Positions 45,804 through 64,000 of a stretch of 64,000 bases of DNA are shown here, piece after piece. Numbering within the stretch: position 1 is the first letter of the stretch; each line of letters opens with the position of its first letter. Origin of the DNA: Pogonophryne albipinna (taxonomy: Eukaryota; Chordata; Actinopteri; Perciformes; Artedidraconidae). The stretch spans positions 13,403,112 to 13,467,111 of the forward strand of contig CM053253.1 of assembly GCA_028583405.1 (NCBI GenBank). Reading direction: 5' to 3'. The notes under the pieces are model-generated. The model was not told where the DNA came from. It did not search any database and saw only the letters and a program-made list of their open reading frames with translations. Position numbers and translations under genes: made by a program.

Positions 45804-46596
45804 ATGTCCTGCTGTGTTTATTAAGTATTGAATGCTAGTTTAAGAAACCTGCAACCACCTCTCTGTTCTCTTCACCCCTGCTGGGGACACAGTGGCAGTT
45901 CAGTGGGTATTGTACAGTATGTATACTATAGTGCGATGTAAGGAAACAAAGAATACAAAAGAAGACATTTTAACTTAAAAATAAAAAGAGATGTGTACGC
46001 TTGTGGCTGGCCACCTGATGCTCCCACTGACAGCTCCCTTCTTACAGACGCTCCATACTTCTCTCACAATAACTCCCTCTGAGACCTTTAATCTGAGTCT
46101 GATCCACAACATTTCCCCTCGTTCAGGAGTGTGACTTCTCCAGATGAGAGTACACAGCCAGAATGGGATGAAGTGGCCTCAATTCTGACCCTTTCCTGCA
46201 GGTTCAGACCCTTAATATCCCCACTTGTACACATGCTTAATAAATCATATCCATATATTTCTCTCTCTCTCTTAGCATAGCAATTGTCTGCCTGCTTTTC
46301 TCCCTTTGGTGATGTGATGGAAACCAAGTACTGTACTGTAAAACTGTTAATTCTGCCTTGCCTCCCCGAACCCTGCTCCTATCAGCCACCAGCCTTTAAG
46401 CAAAAGTAGCAAAAAAACCTTCTCATTGGATCTCTTTGTGCATGTGAACTCACTCATATTTATGTACCGTGCTCTGAAATCTTGCCCCTTTCCCTCCTTT
46501 TTACGCTCCAGATCTCATTCTTGTCGTACTGTAAGTGAGCAGCAGTGAGTGTTTTTAACGATTGTGCACAGTGGAATAGCAGTCAAGCATATCATC

Positions 46597-46602
46597 AATA
46601 AA
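46597..46602 (+). terminator. fgd3: Candidate distal poly(A) signal AATAAA
   Basis: AATAAA lies 1.5 kb after the stop, followed within about 50 bases by a U/GU-rich stretch (TGTGTCTTTTCTTTCTGTC). It is the best canonical signal downstream of fgd3. Confidence 0.55.
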
Positions 46603-46620
46603 CAGAAGTTGTGATCCATT

Positions 46621-47747
46621 AAGTACCACGCTGTCGAACAAGATCTTCATGTGTCTTTTCTTTCTGTCCGCAAATATGTATTTCTTTGTCTTTTATGAAC
46701 ACACAGGAGTCCTACACACCTCGGACATTAGGCTTGCTCTTTCTCCAAGAGGAAGGGTAAGACTAATATCTTTGATAGTTAATTCCTTACTTGTTCTCCA
46801 AGAGTAAAGGAACCCCTGTCACAAACATACATGAATTGATGTTCATTGACTCCAGCCACTGAACTCGTACTGATATCACACACAAAACAGCATATTAAAT
46901 AATGTTGGCGGATATTTGACTTAATATGCTGATGGGATGTAAGAGGATTAATGTCCATGTGGTACAATGTATGTGTGCAAATGAGTGTCTGTGGCAAGCA
47001 AGTGTGTCATCCAGGTTACTGTACTGTCGTTTTCGTCTCTTCTTTTTAAATTCATGTTCACTTCCAGTTTTTAATACAGTATTTTTCCTGACTTCCTCTC
47101 TGTACTTTGCACTGTAGGCTTATATCAGAGGGAAAAACTGATAAGTTCACTTAATTAACCGACTAAGAGCGTGCAGCCATGCTAGCCGCCCTGTGAGCTG
47201 TACTTGAGCAAAGTGGTGCTTTGAAATACATGTTAACATCAACATGGACATGCTAACATGCTGGTGTTGAACAGTTTTGTGTATCATGATCACAATTCAG
47301 TCTGGATCAAACTGAAGGACTCACCAATGAGCAAAAATGCCTTCTCTAAAGCTAAGCAACAATTTCAGTTTAGATTACATAGTTTTCCACCTCCCTGTTA
47401 ATTATTTTCATGCCCTTTGATTTCATTTCATGCTTGTTAGCTGTGATTCACTTGCTTTTGCTTGTTGGAATGTGAACTAGTATGTTAGTATTAAATAACA
47501 CAGCTGAACAGAATATATGTATAGATAGATACTGTGGGAACAATATTCAATTACATTGTGCATTTTGTGAAGAAACACATTACCCTTCTGTTGGCAGAAG
47601 TATCGCTGTCCCCATAAGCACAACCCTGAAACTTCTATATACAGATGTCTTCATGGTCATCTAATTATTGCTGTTTCCATCTGATGTCAGAAGATAATGT
47701 GTATATTGATACAGTATATCTGATGCTTTTAATCATAGTACTGAAAC
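46621..47747. other. Intergenic, nothing recognised
   Basis: AT-rich sequence between the fgd3 end and the LINE. I see no exon or named repeat. Confidence 0.5.
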
Positions 47748-50035
47748 AGCCCTTTTAAGAAGTTTTTAATGATCTGCTCTTAGCCGCCGATTCAGGCAGC
47801 CCAGCTGTTTTGGTGCTGTTAGATTTAACTGCTGCCTTTGACACTGTGGATCATAGTATCCTGTTGTCACGGCTTGAACAGTCCGCAGGCATTACAGGCT
47901 CTGCTCTTGCATGGTTCAGGTCTTATTTGACGGACCGTAGCTTCTCAGTGTAGTTAGGTGTCTTCTCCTCTGCCAAAGCCCCTCTTACCTGTGGGGTTCC
48001 CCAAGGTTCGATTCTGTGCCCCATCCTTTTTCTATTGTACATACTGCCCCTAGGTTCAATTCTTACAAAAGATAATATCCCCTTCCATTGTTACGCTGAT
48101 GATGTACAGATCTATCTGCCTCTCAATCAAAATGCCAACTCATTACAGCAGTTGAAGGACTGCTTAACAGAGATTAAATCCTGGCTGAGCCAAAACTTCC
48201 TCACCCTTAATGAGAATAAGACCGAGGTCATCTTTTTTGGACCCCCACCTCCAGTCTCCCCGGTTGATATTCTGGGCTCCCTCAATAAAAATATCTTCCC
48301 CTCTGTTATGAACCTTGGAGTGACCTACAACAGCGCCTTTACATTTGATAAGCAGGTTAGCACTGTAGTCAAGACCTGCTTTTTCAAAATACGACTATTG
48401 GCTAAGACCAAGTCGTTTTTATCTTTTAAAGACCTAGAAAGGGTTATTAACGCCTTTGTTACCTCGAGATTGGATTACTGCAACGCTCTGTATGTGGGTA
48501 TGGATCAGGCCTCAATTAGATGCCTCCAGCTAGTTCAGAATGCAGCTGCACGTCTTCTCACTGGCCATAAAAAGCGCGACCATATCACCCCAATTCTGGC
48601 TTCATTGCACTGGCTTCCAGTTCGGTTCAGAATAGATTTTAAACTCCTTTTATTTGTTTTCAAAGCCCTAAATGGGCTGGCTCCTGCCTATATAGCCGAA
48701 CTCCTCCATCGCTACACCCCAGGCAGAGCCTTAAGGTCGGCTGATCAGCTGCTGTTGATAGTGCCTAAGACCAGGCTTAAAACCCGAGGGCATCGAGCTT
48801 TCGCAGCGGCTGGCCCTAGGCTCTGGAATACTTTGCCCCTCCATGTGAGGTCGGCCCGAACCCTGTTTTTTTTTTTAAATCAACACTTAAAACTCACTTT
48901 TTCTCTTTGGCTTTTGTTTAATTATCTATTTATTCATTTATTTATTTATTTAGTTATTTATTTATTCATTTAGTTCTTTATTTTAATATTTATAACATAA
49001 CATAGGATTTCATAAAGTATTTTTAAAATAGTTTATACATTATTCAAATATAGGAATAGTAGATAGGATTACTTAAAATATAGTACCTTATATTTCATAT
49101 TTTTTCCCTTTAGACCCTTGTGGTTTATTCTTAAAAATCCTTACCCTTACACACCCCCCATTTTCCCTCTGCTGGTCTATGGCCTTGTAGAGGGTAACGG
49201 GGTACAGAGTCGCTTAGATAAGCGGGGGAGTGCATCTGACGAAGAGATAGGTTGTTGTGCTCCCTATCTCTGTTTCTTATCCTATATTTAATAGAACTGC
49301 TCGGGTCTTGATAGATTGAGTGGGGAAGTTCATGAGATTTTTCTAGAGGGTTATCAAGAATAACTTTTATCCAATGACCTTTTCCCTCTCTGTCTGTGTC
49401 TGTGTATTCTCTTGTTCCGATTAACCCAGCCAAATCTTTTTTCTTGTTTCGTATCTATATCTACGCCGGGATCCGGAGTCGAGGCTGATCCTCTTGCTGT
49501 AGTCCTGTGTCTTGGATCCTCTATCCTGAGTTTTGGATTAAGTCGTGGACGTTCGGGTCGTGGCTGAACCTGTCTCTGCGGTCCTGCCTTGGGTCTCGTC
49601 ATGCTGCTTCCCTGATGGCTTCCACAGGATTGTAGCTGACATCCTCGTGGATTCATCTTCTTATTACAAACACATGCATTTCCTAACATTCGGTCTATAT
49701 GCTGTAAAATGTATTATCTCTTCGATTTACACACGGCATCTATTGCACGTCTGTCCGTCCTGGGAGAGGGATCCCTCCTCTGTTGCTCTCCCTGAGGTTT
49801 CTCCCATTTTTTCCCCTTAAACTGGGGGTTTTCTCTGGAAGTTTTTCCTTGTACGATGTGAGGGTCTAAGGACAGAGGGTGTCGTTTTTCTCATACTGAT
49901 ATTCTGAACAATCTGTGCTGTTGTATTTGCTGTAAAGTGTCTCTACTGTAGGCTATTTTTATTTTATGTACAGCACTTTGGCTCGACCAAAAATCGTTTA
50001 TAAATGTACTATATAAATAAAACTTGATTTGATTT
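47748..50035 (+). mobile_element. 5'-truncated L2-like LINE with broken reverse transcriptase
   Basis: The reading frame starts mid-reverse-transcriptase. LLDLTAAFDTVDH is catalytic motif A, an in-frame TAG follows at 47951-47953, then comes GVPQGSILCP (motif B) and FHCYADDVQIYL (motif C, YADD). The C-terminal part (VTSRLDYCNALY, QNAAARLLTG, LHWLPVRFRI) is typical of the CR1/L2/Rex1 group and runs to 48973. About 1 kb of 3' UTR follows and ends in short TTGAT repeats. The 5' truncation and the stop make it inactive. An identical-looking 3' tail is at 29194-29370. Confidence 0.88.
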
Positions 50036-50142
50036 AATCAGGTTCCTATATAGAAATGTGCTGTTCAGATATTTTAACCAATATAATTATCAACTTAAAA
50101 TAATAGTCTTTCCGATAGCCTATGCTAGTTTGTGCTGGACGA

Positions 50143-50469
<327 letters not shown>

Positions 50470-52849
50470 TACAGTATTTTCAATGTGCAGTGATTGCATA
50501 CTTCAAACTCTTTATTTATGCAGCCCCTCAAAAGACAGAACAATTCCACACTGAGGACGATATAGATTATAGGAAAATGGGATTAGCTGAAAGGGTGCAG
50601 TACTTGAAATACTGCTGATTTCAACTCTCAGATATGTGAGTGTGTACATAAAAGTAGGTGTGGACAGGGTGTATTGTTGCTGCCTTGAGTCCATTTTCAT
50701 ACATCTTGATTTAATTCTGTTCCATCCTCCCTCCCTTTGTTTAGTCTCTTTTTCTCTATCACGCTTGTTTTTGCAGTTCTTGTGGGCAACAACGTATTGA
50801 TGTACATTTAAAGGGAAAAGGAGAGACGACAGCTATTGATAGGCTGTATGAACTTTTTTATTTAGCAAGTCAACACAAAGTGTCAAAATGATGAATAGAA
50901 AGGCATGGCGTCTCTGTAGATCTGGTCGCTCTGGTGCAGAGATAGAGAGCAATCTGCTGACTGCCTCCTTCTGTCATTTCACATGCTGTACATCCAGAAC
51001 CGAGTAGAGCAGGGTGGGTTTCAGCAGGACGGGGACCACGCTGAGATAAGCTTTCATCGTCTCCCCAGAGTCCTCTCCTTGAAAGCTCTTAGAAAAGTGT
51101 TGTTGTTTTACTTTGCAACTAATCTTTTACTCTTTTCTTTGAAAGTATATCAAACAGCCCTTTTCTTAAGAACAGAGTGTGAGGTTAGGTGCACTAACAT
51201 CCTGAGCTTGTGGCAGGAAGTCTTATTTCTTCCTGTGTGCACCTCATCACCTCTCTCTTTCTTGCTTTCACTTCTTTACAAGTAACGGCTGATTCTACCA
51301 AGGTTTCATTGTAACTGTAATGTCGAGTTGACCTCCATCAGGGGCCTCAAGGCGTCCTTTAACAACTCTTTTCATCAACAGCCCACACCTCTTTGAATAG
51401 AGCACAACATGCAGGGTTGGTTGAACTGAGACATTATTGTCAGCAGAAAAGGTATTACAGAAAAGTAGGTGAACCAAAGCAAAGCTAAACATTTGAAATG
51501 ATTATGTTTGTTCAGGGCTTCAGGTTGTTGTCACAATGTTGTGAGGCTTGTTCCTCTCCCACGACAGCTGAGGGGAATGGTTTTAATGGGAAAGCTGTCG
51601 TATGGCACTGGAGCGTAAGCCTCTTACCAGCTGTTTGTGTGTGTGTGTGTGTGTGAGTGTGTATGCATGTCTGGCCTAGAAACATTTGCATTTTGCTTCC
51701 CTGAATCTCTGCATACACCACCCTGCTGACCTATTATGGGAAAGTGGGATGAACAAACTCTTGTCTTTCACAAACAGTGCCTCTCTGTACTGTTCTTTTT
51801 CTGTAGCGCTCATTTCAGACACTCAAGCTGTGTCTTTGGTTGAATGCCATGTAACATTTTGATTTATGATGCTAACCATTGATTGATTGACATGTAATTG
51901 GGAACAGACATTCTTTGTCCCTTGAGGATGATTCATAATCACTTTGCTGCAACCCTGACTTTTTATGAAGTGCCGGCAACACCTCTACAACTATGACTGA
52001 ATACCCATTAACCTCCACTGTTCTCTGAGATTATTGCCAAGAGCAGCAGTTTGGCATACTGACAAAAGCCTGTTAGCATTCAGCTCAAAGCACAGCTTTA
52101 GCCCAGGGCACTGGTTCCCATTCAAGTGGGTCAGAGCCCCCAGGGGTTTACAAGGTACATCGTAGGAGTTGCAAGATTAATGAACAAAATAAGAAAAAGG
52201 AACAAGGAAATATTTGACCATGGACTCAATTTACCAAAATAACCTGAACCATATATTTACTAGCAATTTTACTAGTTTTTACTTTAGTGTTTAATTTGAC
52301 TTCAAACAACCTGATTTTGTAAAAATAATGGGTAGTCTTCCAGTCCCCTAAATCTAGAGAGCAAATGTGGAAAAGAGAACTTTGTAATACTTTAAAAGGG
52401 TCATAAGCTAAAAGAGTTAGAAACCACCGGCATAAGGACACTGAAAAGTTAAAACTGCAGGAACATTGTCCCCATTTGATTTTTTTAGTATTGTAAAGCA
52501 CAAAGTCAAAAGTCAAAACTACTCTTTCTCTAAGTGTTATTGAAACATAGATGGCCCGTAAGCTCAGTCAAGCAAGTAAGCTGAGCAAATGAGGTAATAA
52601 AAGTTAGGTTTTTGACACATTGATACTGAATGAACACAGTGACATTTCAAGGTCAGGAAAAGTACATTCATCATTATCTCTGAGCTAGCACAGGACAGCA
52701 TCTTCCCAATACAGCCGAGTATTCAGGACATCATAGTCATTGTTTCTGGGCATTCAGTAAGACACAAGCAGTTTGTCATTAAAACACAGGATCTCTAGAT
52801 GTGGACGTTCACACACAATTTGTATTAGATATGGCTGCTTCACTGCTTG
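50470..52849. other. Intergenic, nothing recognised
   Basis: No exon with supported splice sites. A short (TG)n lies at 51634-51654. Otherwise AT-rich unique-looking sequence. Confidence 0.5.
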
Positions 52850-53920
52850 CAGTGATTCTCAAACTTTTTCTGTCAGGCCCCCCCTTTGGAGAAAAAAAAA
52901 AGTCGGGCCCCCCCAACACAAGTCAGGCTCAGTGGCGGCGCCAGAGATTTCTTTTGGGGGTGCTGTGGGGTAGCTTGACGTTTCATAGAGGGTGCTCAAA
53001 CTTTTAGGGTTTCCCATTAATGTACCGGTCGCTACAGTGGAATTTTCTACTGCAACAATCCCCACGCAAATACACAGTGTGACAGTTACAATGAAGGCTC
53101 GATAATCAGCTCACGGCATATAGGTGTAAGCAGGAGTAAAGTGCTATTTTTATAGGTGGTGTGTGGACCTCACAAAGGGGGTCTGGGGGCAAGCTCCCCC
53201 GGGAAGATTTTTTTTTTTTATCTGGTGCACTTTGAGAGCAAAATGAAGAGATCTATGGATACATCTCTCAATATCCATTTGAAACAGAACTGTAAACAGA
53301 TTTACTTTTTCTTTATGGATATTTTATAAATCACCCTTTTAAACTTCATTCTTGTTTTACTGTCATATAGTATTTCATAGCTGTTTTTCATTTATTCTCT
53401 TATTTTTTTATAACTATAATGATCATTATAAACGTGTGCCTCGGAAATAATTGTTTACATTAATGGTGACCAAAACGTTGGAGACCCACTGAGATAACAC
53501 TGAGAGAGTCCTTTAGCTCACTGAGTCTCTCAGTCTGACAGGAGAGGACTCTCCTCCACTTTGTTGTTGAAAAAACTCCTTATATCCGTTAGCGTAGCTC
53601 GCTAGCACCAGAAGCTAACAACAACGATCTCCGGTACCGGTGCGCGCTCTCTCTCTCTCGCGCACACAAAATGGCTCGTTCCACACACACACACACAGAG
53701 CCGAGCTTTAATGAAACACAGAGACCCAGACGTAATAGTACTGTACTGCATCATATTATTTTCGAATCAATAATTTTTCAAAATATGATTTATTTTTATT
53801 TATCTTTTAAAAAAAAAAAAAAAAATGTTATAACCATTTTTCCTCCTGGTCTCTCGCGCCCCCCCTGGCATGCCTCTGCGCCCTCCAGTGGTGGCGCGCC
53901 CCCCACTTTGAGAACCACTG
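52850..53920. mobile_element. hAT-like non-autonomous element
   Basis: The left end CAGTGATTCTCAAACTTTTT and the right end CTTTGAGAACCACTG form the familiar hAT-type terminal repeat, adjoined by C/G-rich runs. The interior holds a second element-like start at about 52931 (AGTGGCGGCGCCAGAG) and A-rich runs. No transposase was found. The flanking octamers do not match, so a target duplication is not supported and the block may be composite. Confidence 0.7.
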
Positions 53921-54092
53921 GCTTAGAGCAATTATAGATGAGGCAAGTCTAGCTGTACTTTATAGATTAAAGTTGTCAAAACGCCCTTTTTTAACCAGTA
54001 TGGATCAAATAGCAAATCTTTCCTCAATTTTATTTCACTACTTTACTTTGGGTTCCTTTTCCAGCTTACTATTCACCCTTGCTTGAAAACAC

Positions 54093-60419
<6,327 letters not shown>

Positions 60420-60743
60420 ACAAAGTCATTTTTGTTTGGTCAACAACAAGGTCTCCACCGATCACGTCACCTCTCTTCGGGTGCCCATCATGAGCCCCTG
60501 TCCAAACCGGGGAATTTGAACACGTTGATGTTGCGGTGAGAAAGCCTTGTGGGAGGACCCTGTTGATGACAGGCTGCTCACTGAAAGGCAGAGGGACGAA
60601 TACAATCGGGTGGAGAAGGTCACGCACGACTCCAGTCCAACGGAATCCCGACTTGTTTAGCCTGTACCGGGCACAGAGGAGCTCCGGTGCGCAGTCTTTA
60701 CGCACACCAAACAGCGGACCGGGGGACGTCTGTCAGTCACACC
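60420..60743 (+). promoter_or_regulatory. susd3: susd3 promoter region and 5' UTR
   Basis: CpG density and GC content rise sharply compared with the AT-rich flanks and continue up to the start codon, as expected of a CpG-type vertebrate promoter. No TATA box is evident. The transcription start cannot be placed exactly. Confidence 0.5.

Positions 60744-64000
<3,257 letters not shown>

Overview
The window looks like teleost fish nuclear DNA. It has small coding exons with GT-AG (one GC-AG) introns, very long pure CA/TG microsatellites, many short inverted-repeat DNA transposons, a tRNA-derived SINE and 5'-truncated LINEs. Two protein-coding genes are recognisable, both on the + strand and in the order fgd3 then susd3. 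As I recall, the same two genes are neighbours on human chromosome 9q, so the pair appears to be a conserved syntenic block. The species cannot be fixed from the sequence.

Layout. 1-1770: three copies of one inverted-repeat element, two forward and one reversed. 1771-10529: intergenic DNA with a SINE (about 2130-2315) and an L1/Tx1-like LINE 3' fragment on the minus strand (about 6229-7100). 10542-10714: (AC)n, followed by a possible fgd3 promoter and noncoding first exon ending at a GTGAGT donor (11371). 11371-25473: probable large 5' intron territory. 25474-45078: eighteen in-phase coding exons of fgd3, encoding 894 residues from the first complete codon. The exon carrying the start codon was not identified. 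45079 to about 46620: 3' UTR with a 298-bp (TG)n and a good AATAAA. 46620-60420: intergenic DNA with a 5'-truncated L2-like LINE, (GT)n arrays and two DNA-transposon-derived blocks. 60744-64000: susd3 exons 1-3 and part of exon 4, running off the right edge.

The fgd3 product is a Cdc42-type Rho guanine nucleotide exchange factor with the order proline-rich region, DSGIDS phosphodegron, DH, PH, FYVE, PH. The susd3 product is a small single-pass membrane protein with one sushi (CCP) domain. Nothing in the sequence links the two functionally beyond adjacency.

No undescribed cellular system was found. The points of most interest are the GC-AG intron, a CA array 11 bases after a splice donor, a TG array just downstream of a possible poly(A) signal, a nested transposon in intron 4, a transposon with a clear 10-bp target duplication that encloses a microsatellite, and the unresolved 5' end of fgd3.
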